A stretch of 56,218 nt of DNA from Candidatus Neomarinimicrobiota bacterium (GCA_016784545.1 JADHUM010000019.1:1-56218); one strand, 5' to 3'; positions 1 to 9,037 are shown, counted from the first letter of the stretch. Program-made: numbers and translations. Notes: generated by a model from the sequence alone, not told the origin.

Positions 1-76
1 TTTACAATTAATAACAAGAATAAATACAACTTATCTAGTTTATTATCAAAAGGTTACGCATGATCTGTCTAGTCGC

Positions 77-226
77 GGGATCGAAACCCTAACTAAGTAT
101 CCTCTATTGGACCCCCGTTTTCACACAGCCTCTTAAGTCTGGTGTTAGCCGACCAAGACCATAATTGCCTCACTCCCGAAACTTGTTAAACTAGAAAGCT
201 CACAAAAAAAATCAGGGAGAAAAAGC
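77..226 (+). promoter_or_regulatory. Leader region of the purine permease gene
   Basis: This non-coding stretch precedes the AzgA-type permease and holds its ribosome binding site (AGGGAG at about 213-218). A bulged stem pairs GTCTGGT at about 140 with ACCAAGAC at about 158. I looked for the purine riboswitch core and did not find it. The region also contains GTTTTCACACAGCCTCT near 117-133, which on the other strand resembles a common insertion-sequence end. Whether it regulates the permease is unknown. Confidence 0.25.
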
Positions 227-1546
227 ATGTTGCAGAATTTTCGATTGGAAGCATTGGGAAGTGATGTCAAAACAGAAGTGATTGCGGGTATTACCAGTTT
301 TCTGGCAACTATGTACATTATAGTGGTTAATCCGGCCATCTTAAGCGCGACAGGAATGTCATTCACTGCCGTGTTAACAGCTACCGTATTGGTTAGTGCT
401 TTTAGTTCAATCGCCATGGGTATCTATGCCAACAATCCCATTCTACTGGCTCCAGGTATGGGCATCAACGCCTTTTTTACCTATGGGATTGTTCTGGGAA
501 TGGGAATCCCCTGGGAAACAGCACTTGGAGCGGTCTTCCTTTCAGGAATCGTGTTTCTCCTGCTCTCCATATTTAATATTCGTACCATGATCGTCCATGC
601 CATCCCCACACAATTAAGATATGCCATTGCAGCGGGTATTGGTCTATTCATAACCTTTATCGGTTTCAAAAATGCCAGTTTTATTGTTGCCAATCCGGCC
701 ACCCTGGTAGGTCTTGGGGAACTGACCCCAGCGGTTATTACCTTTTTAATTGGCTTGCTGGTAACCTCCGCACTCGTGGTGGCCCGCTACAAGGGTGCCC
801 TCATCATTGGGATCATCGCTACGACCCTCATGGCGATTCCCATTGGCCGCTGGTGGGGAGATGCCAGCGCTATCAATTTCGGAACTCCCACCCTGGTCAG
901 TTTCAATGGCATTTTTGCTGCTCCAGACTTTTCTCTGATTTTTGCCCTGGATCTCGTTGGGGCGATGAAATTTGCCATGATCCCTGTTATTTTTGCTTTT
1001 CTATTTACAGATATGTTTGATAGTATTTCCACATTTGTAGGCGTGGCTGAGGCCGGAAATCTGAAAACCAATGATGGAGAGCCTCGTAACATCAAAGAAT
1101 CACTAATTGTAGATGGATTCTCTACGACCATCTCAGGCTTATTGGGCACCAGCTCTGGAACGAGTTATATCGAATCAGCAACGGGTATAGAAGAGGGGGG
1201 AAGAAGTGGATTGACCGCCCTGGTTGCCGGGCTGTTATTTCTACCCTTTATGTTTTTGTCACCTTTGCTTTCCATTATCCCCAGCATCGCCACGGCTCCA
1301 GCCCTGGTATTGGTAGGCGTATTTATGATGAAACCGGTTCGGAAGATTTTGTGGAGCGAAATGGACAATGCCATCCCTGCCTTCATTGCCATGCTACTCA
1401 TCCCGCTGACATTCAGTATTACACAGGGAATCATCTGGGGTTTTCTGAGTTGGACATTTATCAAAGTAATCCATGGCAAGCGGGATGAGGTTTCTCCCAT
1501 GTTGTGGGGGATTGATGTTTTTGCCATACTGGCCCTGATCGCTTGA
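227..1546 (+). CDS. NCS2/AzgA-family purine (guanine/hypoxanthine) permease
   Basis: This is an inner-membrane proton-coupled purine nucleobase importer of the AzgA (PbuG/PbuO-like) branch of the NCS2 family. The 439-residue protein is hydrophobic throughout and of normal family length. Visible family motifs are the N-terminal NPAILSATG (35-43), APGMGINAFF (75-84), TDMFDSISTFVG (261-272), and GTSSGTSYIESATG (307-320) followed by EEGGRSGLT. These match the substrate-site segments of AzgA proteins. The ATG is preceded by AGGGAG at a good distance. It stands alone and is followed by a strong terminator, so it is probably monocistronic. Which purine it carries (guanine, hypoxanthine or adenine) cannot be read from sequence. 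Confidence 0.93.
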   Translation: MLQNFRLEALGSDVKTEVIAGITSFLATMYIIVVNPAILSATGMSFTAVLTATVLVSAFSSIAMGIYANNPILLAPGMGINAFFTYGIVLGMGIPWETALGAVFLSGIVFLLLSIFNIRTMIVHAIPTQLRYAIAAGIGLFITFIGFKNASFIVANPATLVGLGELTPAVITFLIGLLVTSALVVARYKGALIIGIIATTLMAIPIGRWWGDASAINFGTPTLVSFNGIFAAPDFSLIFALDLVGAMKFAMIPVIFAFLFTDMFDSISTFVGVAEAGNLKTNDGEPRNIKESLIVDGFSTTISGLLGTSSGTSYIESATGIEEGGRSGLTALVAGLLFLPFMFLSPLLSIIPSIATAPALVLVGVFMMKPVRKILWSEMDNAIPAFIAMLLIPLTFSITQGIIWGFLSWTFIKVIHGKRDEVSPMLWGIDVFAILALIA

Positions 1547-1584
1547 TTCCAGGCTTTAGGGAAGGGTCCTTAAACACGATGTAT

Positions 1585-1625
1585 TGCAGGTTGGATGCAG
1601 CCATTATTGGGGCTCACCACCTGCA
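1585..1625 (+). other. Hairpin downstream of the purine permease
   Basis: TGCAGGT (1585-1591) pairs perfectly with ACCTGCA (1619-1625), and inside it AGCC (1599-1602) pairs with GGCT (1611-1614). No T-run follows, so it is not a classical terminator. It lies between the permease stop and the strong terminator at 1647. It may be a processing or stability element of the 3' untranslated region. Confidence 0.4.
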
Positions 1626-1646
1626 TTAATCTAGTTAATCAAACTC

Positions 1647-1688
1647 AAAAGCAGACTAATCCCATACCATATGGGAAAGTCTGCTTTT
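1647..1688 (+). terminator. Rho-independent terminator
   Basis: An 11-bp perfect stem (AAAAGCAGACT with AGTCTGCTTTT) encloses a second stem, CCCATA/TATGGG. The arm ends in TTTT. It separates the permease transcript from the pilus operon. The A-rich 5' flank means it could work on both strands. Confidence 0.8.
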
Positions 1689-1819
1689 GCTTCGTGTGAT
1701 ATATATCAAAATTCTGTTATCATTTCTTTATCCTGTACGAATTGAATGTCCTTAATCCCGCATGTATCTTGCGCCGCTAAAACGAGTTCAAGAGCATTAT
1801 AATTTTTTAAGGAGAGAAG

Positions 1820-2239
1820 ATGAAACAGAACCTGAGAACCCGGGAATCCGGCTTTACCCTTATTGAGGTGTTGGTCGTTGTTATTATTGTTGCCATTCTG
1901 GCTGCGGTAGCTTTCCCGATCTACCAAAACTACGTGAAAGGTGCCTATGCATCTGATGCTCAGTCAGCCATTGGTTCGATCTGGAATGCTGCCCAAATGT
2001 ATTACCAGGACAGAGGAGAATGGCCAGATGATGTTGAAGGACAACTTGAGCCAAAATACATCCAGATGAAAAATGCAACCAAACGCCAGTGGGTTTTCAC
2101 AATTATTGGTGGTGGTGATGGTATCTCTGAAATCACAGCCTTAAGTACAGAAGAAATGAAGCAGGGTGCTGGCCACGAAGTTCGCTATACAACTGATGAT
2201 GGTAAATTCACCGGTTACGGTTTCGACGAAGAAGAATAA
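1820..2239 (+). CDS. Type IV pilin / major pseudopilin
   Basis: This is a prepilin that would be cleaved and N-methylated by the prepilin peptidase encoded at 16018. The leader is 11 residues and basic. Cleavage falls in SG|FTLIEVLVV after Gly11, with the required Glu at mature position 5 (E16), followed by a hydrophobic helix to about residue 35. The remaining 100 residues form a small globular head with an acidic tail. At 139 residues it is the shortest of the pilins here and first in the operon, so it is the likeliest major pilin. AAGGAGAG lies just upstream of the ATG. A pseudopilin role is possible, because T4P and type II secretion pilins cannot be told apart by the N terminus. Confidence 0.85.
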   Translation: MKQNLRTRESGFTLIEVLVVVIIVAILAAVAFPIYQNYVKGAYASDAQSAIGSIWNAAQMYYQDRGEWPDDVEGQLEPKYIQMKNATKRQWVFTIIGGGDGISEITALSTEEMKQGAGHEVRYTTDDGKFTGYGFDEEE

Positions 2240-2244
2240 GCCAC

Positions 2245-3303
2245 ATGGCTTCTAAGATAGACCAATTGCTTGGTTATTCCCTTGAAAGTGGATCTTCGGA
2301 TTTACATTTGAGTGTAGGTGCAATTCCCATGGTTCGAATTAACGGCACCATGCGGAAACTCAATCTACCCCTCCTGAGCAAAGAAGAGATGGACCTGATT
2401 GCCTCCGAGGTCATGAATGATGATCAACAAAAACGGTTTCATGCGAGGAAGGAAATAGATTTTTCGCGAGAGCTTGAGGGGAGAGGCCGATTTAGAGTAA
2501 ACTTCTTTAAGCAGATTCGGGGTATTGCCGGCGTATTCAGAACCATCCCAACAGATATCAAAGGCTTTGATGAGTTGGATGTTCCCCCGGTTCTCGCCAA
2601 GCTGGCTATGAAAGATAGAGGGTTGATTCTCCTGACTGGTCCAACAGGATCTGGAAAATCAACAACACTTGCGGCCATGGTGGATCATATCAATGAGCAC
2701 CGTGAAGCCCACATTATCACCATTGAGGATCCAGTCGAGTATTATCATGAGAGTAAAAACTGTCTGGTGAATCAGCGCGAGCTGGGAATTTCCACAGATA
2801 GTTTTGCCAATGCCCTCCGATCTGCTTTGCGTGAAGATCCCGATGTGATTCTGGTAGGTGAGATGCGCGACCTTGAGACCATTCAGCTGGCTTTGACAGC
2901 TGCTGAGACCGGTCACCTTGTCATGTCTACACTCCATACATCAAGTGCCTCCAAAACCATCGATCGTATTATAGATATTTTTCCTGTGGCCCAGAAGGGA
3001 CAGGTACGCTCCATGCTTTCAGAAAGTCTCGTGGCAGTTATTGCCCAGAAACTTTTAAAAACCAAGGACGAGAAGGGTCGTGTCCCTGCTTGTGAAATCA
3101 TGATCGCGAATTCAGCAGTCCGAAATCTCATACGTGAAGATAAAATATATCAGATTCCATCTGTGATTCAGGCTGGTGGAGTTGATGGTATGCAGACATT
3201 GGACCAGGACTTGCAGCGTTTAGTAAGCGCGGGCAAAATAACTCGCGCTGCAGCAGCCCAGATTGCAGATAATCCCAAGTTATTCGAACAGGGGATTCTA
3301 TAA
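2245..3303 (+). CDS. pilT: PilT, pilus retraction ATPase
   Basis: PilT is a cytoplasmic hexameric AAA+-like ATPase that drives pilus disassembly and twitching. The 352-residue length is typical. Motifs seen are Walker A GPTGSGKST (132-140), the Asp box EDPVEYYHES (161-170), Walker B ILVGEMRD (202-209), the His box HLVMSTLHT (224-232), and AVRNLIRE (291-298). The last is nearly identical to the AIRNLIRE retraction signature that separates PilT from PilB. It lies 5 bases after the pilin gene and directly abuts the next pseudopilin gene, so it is part of the pilus operon. Its presence argues that the operon makes a retractile T4P rather than a type II secretion system. Confidence 0.95.
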   Translation: MASKIDQLLGYSLESGSSDLHLSVGAIPMVRINGTMRKLNLPLLSKEEMDLIASEVMNDDQQKRFHARKEIDFSRELEGRGRFRVNFFKQIRGIAGVFRTIPTDIKGFDELDVPPVLAKLAMKDRGLILLTGPTGSGKSTTLAAMVDHINEHREAHIITIEDPVEYYHESKNCLVNQRELGISTDSFANALRSALREDPDVILVGEMRDLETIQLALTAAETGHLVMSTLHTSSASKTIDRIIDIFPVAQKGQVRSMLSESLVAVIAQKLLKTKDEKGRVPACEIMIANSAVRNLIREDKIYQIPSVIQAGGVDGMQTLDQDLQRLVSAGKITRAAAAQIADNPKLFEQGIL

Positions 3304-3786
3304 ATGAAACAGAAGCGGCAGACATGGGTCACGAGAAATTCTCCTGGCTTTACCCTCATCGAGGTGATGGTGGGTATTCTTATCATGGCTGCCACTTCTG
3401 CTACCATGTTTTATGGTGTCAACTATGCTCGGGCTGAAGCTCGGAAAATTATCATACAGCAAAGAGCTCTGGAAGAACTCCGATCTCAGATGGATTACTG
3501 GATCGTGAGATTGTTAGATGGTCAGATGACGGATCACGAGAAATTAGGTGATTTGCGTGGGGCTGATGTGATTCTTTACAATCCGGATTCTGATGACAAT
3601 CTGGATGGTGAGTACTTTAGTGCCAAAATATTTAGAGAACCTACCTTCAAACAGTATACAGTGCATGATTTAGATGACAGCCCATACTATGAACTTGAGA
3701 TGTATATCCGCTGGTGGGATCATTTAGGAGACATGCAAGAACGCACGGAGTTACGGATGAGTCTCACCGTATTTACCACCTTCTGA
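3304..3786 (+). CDS. Pseudopilin (minor pilin)
   Basis: This 160-residue protein has a class-III prepilin signal. A 15-residue leader ends at SPG|FTLIEVMVGIL, with Glu at mature position 5 (E20). A hydrophobic helix of about 20 residues follows, then a hydrophilic head rich in charged and aromatic residues. The gene starts directly after the pilT stop, and its own stop shares one base with the next start (TGATG). It is probably a minor pilin that primes assembly or sits near the pilus tip. The head resembles nothing I can name. Confidence 0.85.
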   Translation: MKQKRQTWVTRNSPGFTLIEVMVGILIMAATSATMFYGVNYARAEARKIIIQQRALEELRSQMDYWIVRLLDGQMTDHEKLGDLRGADVILYNPDSDDNLDGEYFSAKIFREPTFKQYTVHDLDDSPYYELEMYIRWWDHLGDMQERTELRMSLTVFTTF

Positions 3787-4394
3787 TGAAGCCTTTAACC
3801 TTACTTAAACGTTCGGCAGGCCTGACGCTTATCGAACTGGTTACTGCCATGGTTATTTCTTCCCTTGGCGTGTTAGCCGTTGGTACTGGAATAACATCAA
3901 TCGTTGGTTTCTATCAGGATGATTGGGTAACAAAGGGTGCCCGCTTCTGGGGTTATGAATCCATGGATTATATCATAGAAAAAGTTGAAACAGCTGAGGT
4001 AGTCATTCGTCGAGCTTATCTTGCCAACTACGATAATTTGCTCATCACTCCCAAGGATGGCACACGCCAAATAAATATTCAGGGTAACAAATATGATGGT
4101 CTAACCGTTAATGGACAGCCCATGCTGGAGTATGCTGATTTCCCAGCTGAAGGTGTCTATCGAGATGAAGGGCAGCGCATTGTCGAGCTTAACAAATTCA
4201 TCGTGACCGAGTTGACCGAGGTGGAGGAGTTCCAGAATATCTTTAATGGTAGACCCTATCTTAACAAATTGGCCAAAAGTCTCTGGCAAATCGAGATGAT
4301 CATTTCTGTAACCACAAAATTTCAAGGGGAGTCTTCAGTAGAATATCTCACGTTTAAACGAATAGCCTGGGCCAAGGATAAATATTTCCGATGA
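3786..4394 (+). CDS. Pseudopilin (minor pilin), second
   Basis: I chose the ATG at 3786, which overlaps the previous stop by one base, because it gives a proper prepilin leader. Residues 1-12 are basic and end in Gly12, cleavage is AG|LTLIELVTA, and Glu17 is at mature position 5. An in-frame GTG/ATG-type extension upstream to 3714 would bury that leader. The mature protein has a hydrophobic helix and then a head of about 165 residues. The length (202 aa) and position suggest a GspJ/PilW-type minor pilin, but this is inferred from order and size only. The 3' end overlaps the next gene by 4 bases (ATGA). Confidence 0.82.
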   Translation: MKPLTLLKRSAGLTLIELVTAMVISSLGVLAVGTGITSIVGFYQDDWVTKGARFWGYESMDYIIEKVETAEVVIRRAYLANYDNLLITPKDGTRQINIQGNKYDGLTVNGQPMLEYADFPAEGVYRDEGQRIVELNKFIVTELTEVEEFQNIFNGRPYLNKLAKSLWQIEMIISVTTKFQGESSVEYLTFKRIAWAKDKYFR

Positions 4395-6169
4395 GAACTT
4401 TTATAAAGAATCAGCATGGATTTATCGTTTTTCTGTCATTACTAATGGTCATGATCAGTTTGGGCTATACTGTGGGTTATCTCCACTTTGTTATGGGGGA
4501 GCGGATACTGTTCTCACAAAGATATGCCGAAACTCGAGCACGATACAATGCCATTTCAGGCCTTACTCCGATTAATGCTTTAATCAGAAGTCCCAATTAT
4601 AACACAGATGCCGATACGACCCTGGATGATCAGGAGTTGGAGGAAATGGTAGGTGGCTTTAGGGATGTGACGGCCAGCATGGTTGAAAATCTGAGGACCC
4701 ATCGCAGTGAACGTCATGGTCGAGCTACTGGATGGAGTACCTATAACAGTTTTGTGAACGAACCCATTGAGGTTGAATATACAATGGAAGTTAAATACCG
4801 AGCTCGTGGTTTTGAAGAGTTTATGTATTTGACCAACGAAGAAGCTCCTGGTGGGGGACCCTGGTTGGGAACCACAGTAAATTTTGGTTCAGGTGAAGTA
4901 CTTGAGGGTCTGGTTTATTCAAATGATGATATCACCATGAGTAATTTTGGTTGTCCTCAATTCGTTGATTATGTGACTGACACAGAGTATGAACAGAGCC
5001 AGGTATATACTGCAGGTGTATTCAATCTGGGAAGTTGCAATGAGAATACCATTTTCGAGGGAATTCACAGGGATTCCATGCCAGAGATTGAGTGGCCCCC
5101 ATATGAAGGGCAGGATCTGGTAAAATCCAAGGCAGACTACTTTTATGCCGGGAATGCCTTGATAAATGCACTTGACCCAGATCATGAAGATTTTCATATC
5201 ATGACCAACATTTCATTCTCGCCGGGCCAGGTTGCCATAAAGCAGTGGGCGTATCAGATACCACCCCTAGAGGAACCGGCATCTGCAGCCCAGCAGGCTG
5301 ATTTCGATGAAGAGATGAAAATGTACCATCCCGCACATTATCGGAATTCAAATGGTCTGGGACAGAATGTATATCGTGGTAATCTGGAATTTCAACACTT
5401 TGACTTCCCGCCACCTGCAGATCCAACGGAACTAATTGCAAACGATGTCCTTATAACATCTGAAGCTGTGATCTGGGTAGAGGGAGGGCAGGTGCAGGTC
5501 CAAACTGTTACAGGTGCACGTATTCGTGGTCGATACACTATTGCTACCTCAACACCACAACCCTACAAAATGGCCCATGACGATTCGACGCTTGCCGAAT
5601 TAAACTGCAATATCTGGATTATGAATGATTTGCTGTATGAAGATTCACAGGCCAATGGCTACATACTGCCGGGGAATCCCAATCGGCTTGGATTATTGTC
5701 TGGTGGCAACATTATTGTGGCCAATACAGCAGTAAATGGAAAAAGGAATAGCGCTGCTGCTGCCGATGTGCGAATTAATGCTGCCATGATTGCCATGAAT
5801 GAATCATTTATGATCCAATACTGGCAGAATAGCACGACGGGATACACTTTTCTGGACGGCGTTTCCATAAAGGGTGACAATCGAGGTACGCGCCCCCCAT
5901 TTGTACCACCCACAGGAACAGCTGATATCCGGGGGGTTGTGATGATCTACGGTAGTGTGGTACAGGATAAGCGTGGTTATCTGAAGCGCAATTCACCGGC
6001 ACCTGGAACGGGAGGATATAATATTACGCCAGGGATTGGTTATGAAAAAGATTATCACTATGACAGAAATTTACGCAAGTTTCCACCTCCAGAGTGGCCG
6101 GAAACCAAGAATTCAGACGGAAGCTCAAGTCTGGAACTATCAGGTATAGGAGAATATTTAGGCGAATGA
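4391..6169 (+). CDS. Large T4P-associated protein, GspK/PilX-like tip candidate
   Basis: This 592-residue protein starts with a short basic segment, then QHG|FIVFLSLLMVMISLGY, a prepilin-like cleavage context and membrane helix. It lacks Glu at mature position 5 (L15 instead). That is the hallmark of GspK-type minor pseudopilins, which cap the tip, and a related N terminus is seen in PilX/DUF4900-type proteins. The large ectodomain is rich in Asn, Gly and aromatic residues, which could suit a beta-rich fold. The gene overlaps both neighbours by 4 bases, so it is tightly coupled to the pseudopilins and pilM. The tip role is inferred; no domain is recognised with certainty. Confidence 0.65.
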   Translation: MRTFIKNQHGFIVFLSLLMVMISLGYTVGYLHFVMGERILFSQRYAETRARYNAISGLTPINALIRSPNYNTDADTTLDDQELEEMVGGFRDVTASMVENLRTHRSERHGRATGWSTYNSFVNEPIEVEYTMEVKYRARGFEEFMYLTNEEAPGGGPWLGTTVNFGSGEVLEGLVYSNDDITMSNFGCPQFVDYVTDTEYEQSQVYTAGVFNLGSCNENTIFEGIHRDSMPEIEWPPYEGQDLVKSKADYFYAGNALINALDPDHEDFHIMTNISFSPGQVAIKQWAYQIPPLEEPASAAQQADFDEEMKMYHPAHYRNSNGLGQNVYRGNLEFQHFDFPPPADPTELIANDVLITSEAVIWVEGGQVQVQTVTGARIRGRYTIATSTPQPYKMAHDDSTLAELNCNIWIMNDLLYEDSQANGYILPGNPNRLGLLSGGNIIVANTAVNGKRNSAAAADVRINAAMIAMNESFMIQYWQNSTTGYTFLDGVSIKGDNRGTRPPFVPPTGTADIRGVVMIYGSVVQDKRGYLKRNSPAPGTGGYNITPGIGYEKDYHYDRNLRKFPPPEWPETKNSDGSSSLELSGIGEYLGE

Positions 6170-7227
6170 GTATTGGAATTGACATTGGTCGTTATCAGAT
6201 CAAAATCGTACAGCTTCAAAAAACGCCAAAGGGGTATACGCTGCAAAATTTTGGAACCGAGCCAGTATTCGACTCGAAGCGTGATTATGACCCGGAACGT
6301 CTCGATGAAGACACAATTATTGCTGCTGCAGAACGCTTACTGGGTCGCATGAAGATCAACCCTCGCCGCGCCAAGCTGGTGACCACAGGGTTAAGTAACC
6401 AACAATCCAGCATCCGTCAGATGAAGATGATGAATACGGATGATGAGGATGAATTGGCGTCTGCTCTCCAGTTTGAGGCTCGCAAGCATATCATCATGGA
6501 TGGCACGGATGCTCTCATGGATTTTCAAATCCTGGGAGAGGATATCAAGGAGATGGACAAACTCAATGTACTCCTGGTTGCCTCCACTCAGAAAAATCTT
6601 GAGAGTCACCTGAGAATGATTAAAAATTTCGGGTTTAGACCAGGAATTGTCGATACCGAGGCTGTAGCCATGGCCAACTCCTATGTGATTGAACATGGAT
6701 TACCTGAAGATGGCGCCAATGTATTTTTAAATATTGGAGCCGTTTCTTCTACCCTGGTTGTCTGGGGCCGGCAGGCACCATTCTTTACCAGAGATATTCA
6801 GATCGGTGGGCATCATTTTACCAAGGAATTGGTTGAGAAAAAGGAAATCACCTATCAGGAAGCTGAAAAGATCAAATGTGATCCTAATTTCGATGAACTC
6901 ACGTTGAAGGTTGCAGGTGGTGAGCAGAAAGATTTTACAGTCAGTGTGGCCGAACATACCATTTACGACAATCTTGTGGATGAAATTCGCAGATCCCTGC
7001 GTTTTTATATTAAGGAAAGTAATGAAAGTTATTTTCACAAAATTTTGTTGGTAGGCGCATCCACCAGCATAAAAGACCTGGATGCTTTTATTGCAAACCG
7101 CTTGAACGTACCAGCGGAAGTGTACAACCCCACTGCTCAATTGCATCACGATATGCATAAGGATATCACTGATCCCGGCGCATATGCTGTGGCAGTCGGG
7201 TACGCTATGCGTGGACTGCTGGAATAA
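6166..7227 (+). CDS. pilM: PilM, actin-like T4P assembly ATPase
   Basis: PilM is the cytoplasmic actin/FtsA-fold component of the T4P alignment complex and binds the N-terminal tail of PilN. The start at 6166 (overlap ATGA) gives MSIGIDIGRYQIKIVQL, the first phosphate-binding segment (DIG at 6-8), and a usual 353-residue length. A longer frame back to 6094 adds 24 residues with no family likeness. Later glycine-rich nucleotide-binding segments are NIGAVSSTLVVW and ILLVGASTSI. It is followed after an 84-base gap by pilN, in the conserved M-N-O-P-Q order. Confidence 0.93.
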   Translation: MSIGIDIGRYQIKIVQLQKTPKGYTLQNFGTEPVFDSKRDYDPERLDEDTIIAAAERLLGRMKINPRRAKLVTTGLSNQQSSIRQMKMMNTDDEDELASALQFEARKHIIMDGTDALMDFQILGEDIKEMDKLNVLLVASTQKNLESHLRMIKNFGFRPGIVDTEAVAMANSYVIEHGLPEDGANVFLNIGAVSSTLVVWGRQAPFFTRDIQIGGHHFTKELVEKKEITYQEAEKIKCDPNFDELTLKVAGGEQKDFTVSVAEHTIYDNLVDEIRRSLRFYIKESNESYFHKILLVGASTSIKDLDAFIANRLNVPAEVYNPTAQLHHDMHKDITDPGAYAVAVGYAMRGLLE

Positions 7228-7311
7228 CAGCGTTATACAAGTCGAAATTACGAATACACATCCATCATTGTGAAATACTAAAAAGCATTTTGAAGCTCAT
7301 GTCGAGGAATC

Positions 7312-7923
7312 ATGATTAACGTAATTAAAATCAATTTAAACCAAGCATCCAGCAAAGCAGCCCGTCTGGAAAAACGTCGTGAACAGACACGATGGAGTGC
7401 CTTTGGCTTCGTTGTACTGATCCTGGTTGCAGGTTTTGCATACCTGCTTGTTGAAAACTCCCAGTATGCCCAAATTATCGAAGAAAAAGAATCACAGATC
7501 GCATCTATCCAGGCACAAATAGATACCTTAAAGCAAGAAGGCCGTAACCTGGCCAAAGATGATATTCTCGCCATGTCAGAGCTCTCGGATAGACGCACCA
7601 TCTGGGCTGAGAAACTCAACGCTCTGGGACGCTTAATGCCCCATGATATGGCAATTACGCATCTCACCTTTAAAGATCGTTATCTAACCATAGCCGGTGT
7701 TTCTCGAATTTACCCGGATGAACGTGAATTTGACATTCTTGAAGAGTTCATTGCCAGATTAGAGAATGATCAGATATTTTCAGAAGATTTTACCGATATC
7801 AAATTTGCCAGTTATTCAAGGATGACCATTCTGAATCAGGATGTGGTCAACTTTGAAGTCCGGGCCACTCTGGACATTCCTGACCCCAAAGATCGTAAAA
7901 AAGATATGGGGAGGAGAAGCTGA
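7312..7923 (+). CDS. pilN: PilN, inner-membrane T4P alignment protein
   Basis: This bitopic inner-membrane protein links PilM to PilO. The N terminus has IKINLNQ (5-11), matching the conserved INLLP-type PilM-docking motif, then a basic stretch. A single membrane helix (about 28-47) is followed by a coiled coil (about 50-80) and a small periplasmic ferredoxin-like domain. The 203-residue length is normal. GAGG lies just upstream of the ATG. Its stop shares a base with the pilO start (TGATG). Confidence 0.88.
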   Translation: MINVIKINLNQASSKAARLEKRREQTRWSAFGFVVLILVAGFAYLLVENSQYAQIIEEKESQIASIQAQIDTLKQEGRNLAKDDILAMSELSDRRTIWAEKLNALGRLMPHDMAITHLTFKDRYLTIAGVSRIYPDEREFDILEEFIARLENDQIFSEDFTDIKFASYSRMTILNQDVVNFEVRATLDIPDPKDRKKDMGRRS

Positions 7924-8480
7924 TGAGACGTGTACACATTTTAGCTGGGATAATATTCGTCCTGGCTCTTGCCTTCTATTATACGGTAAACTGGGTGTAT
8001 GGCGACAAACCGGCAGATATCCGCTATCTGGACAAACAAATTGAAAAACTTAATGAGAGCTTGATAACCGCTCAAATTCTATCCAATGAATTAGATCGCG
8101 TATATAACCTTTTTGAGGAAAACCTGGCTGAAAGCAAGTCAGATGAAGTGACGGAAGATGCTTCAATGGCGTTTCTCAATTCATTGACCATGACCCTGGA
8201 TAGTCTGGGTATTACGACCATTTATATGCGACCAAAGCCCCGCATTACGGGTAGAATCAGTGTGGAAACACCCTATGATTTGGAAATTCGCTGCAATTTC
8301 AAACAATTTGGCGTTTTGATGGCCAAGCTTGAGAGTTCCATGCGATTGATTCAAGTAAATGAATTCCATGTGAAGAACGGAATAGAGCGTCTCAAGAATA
8401 CCAAGGACGAACGCATCCTTTCAGAACAGAATATTGAGCTGAAAATTTCGACACTAACCCTATTGAAAGGTAAGAAATAA
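7923..8480 (+). CDS. pilO: PilO, inner-membrane T4P alignment protein
   Basis: PilO pairs with PilN in the periplasm to connect the inner-membrane platform with PilP and the secretin. The 185 residues comprise a short cytoplasmic tail, one membrane helix (about 5-22), a coiled coil (about 35-65), and a C-terminal alpha/beta domain. Sequence conservation in PilO is poor, so the call rests on architecture plus its place between pilN and pilP. One-base overlaps on both sides suggest coupled translation. Confidence 0.82.
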   Translation: MRRVHILAGIIFVLALAFYYTVNWVYGDKPADIRYLDKQIEKLNESLITAQILSNELDRVYNLFEENLAESKSDEVTEDASMAFLNSLTMTLDSLGITTIYMRPKPRITGRISVETPYDLEIRCNFKQFGVLMAKLESSMRLIQVNEFHVKNGIERLKNTKDERILSEQNIELKISTLTLLKGKK

Positions 8481-9037
8481 TGGATAGACGTACACGCTTC
8501 TTCTGGTCTCTTACCATCATGGCAGGTGTCATAATCTTTGGAGTGGAGGTCTATGCCTTGAGTGGTATCCGCGCTGATCGTGAGGATATTCTGGCAGATG
8601 CTGCAAATATTAGTATTGGTACCGACGAGGAGTTGGAAAGAGTTATTGGTGAATTAGAAACTGAGTTAGAGCAGAGAGCCTCCTTCAAATTTACACTTAA
8701 GAATAATCCCATGAAATTGAACAAGGTCGTATTCCTGACTGACGAAATGGGACGTTTGATTCAAAGTATGCAGGCCAACACCATTCGAGTAAGTGGCTTG
8801 TATATGAATTTTGATCCTCCCCGTGCTACTGTTGAATTCCAACAGAAGGAGAGTCAGGTAAAGGTAGGGGATATGATAGGGAAGTATAAAATTTTACGAA
8901 TTACTGAAAATGGCGTTGTTGCTTACCGAGAGGGTAAATCAAAATTTTATCCCCTCCAGGGAAGGACGGTTACTGCTGATGCAGCCCGGAATTCGACGCG
9001 AGGTCCACAATTTGATGATGAAGAGGAAACCTATTAA
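8480..9037 (+). CDS. PilP-like protein linking PilN/O to the secretin
   Basis: This 185-residue protein sits in the pilP slot. It has a basic N terminus and a membrane helix (about 7-27) rather than an obvious lipobox, whereas classical PilP is a lipoprotein. The C-terminal part contains VKVGDMIGKYKILRITENGV, which fits the beta-strand homology region of PilP/GspC that touches the secretin N0 domain. I therefore read it as a GspC/PilP-type connector anchored by a transmembrane segment. The middle (about 45-120) is not recognised. One-base overlaps join it to pilO and pilQ. Confidence 0.7.
   Translation: MDRRTRFFWSLTIMAGVIIFGVEVYALSGIRADREDILADAANISIGTDEELERVIGELETELEQRASFKFTLKNNPMKLNKVVFLTDEMGRLIQSMQANTIRVSGLYMNFDPPRATVEFQQKESQVKVGDMIGKYKILRITENGVVAYREGKSKFYPLQGRTVTADAARNSTRGPQFDDEEETY

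Noticed and set aside
77-89. tRNA T-arm-like GGG-ATCGAAA-CCC
   Set aside because: No acceptor or anticodon arms can be built around it on either strand, and the conserved G53-C61 pair does not fit.
1-226. Purine riboswitch before the permease
   Set aside because: The conserved three-way junction core (TATA...ATATGG...TTTCTACC...CCGTAAA) is not present.
3714-3785. Upstream start of the second pseudopilin gene
   Set aside because: It overlaps the previous gene and would bury the prepilin leader; ATG at 3786 gives a proper cleavage site.
6094-6165. Upstream start of pilM
   Set aside because: The 24 extra residues have no family likeness and overlap the preceding gene; ATG at 6166 matches PilM starts.
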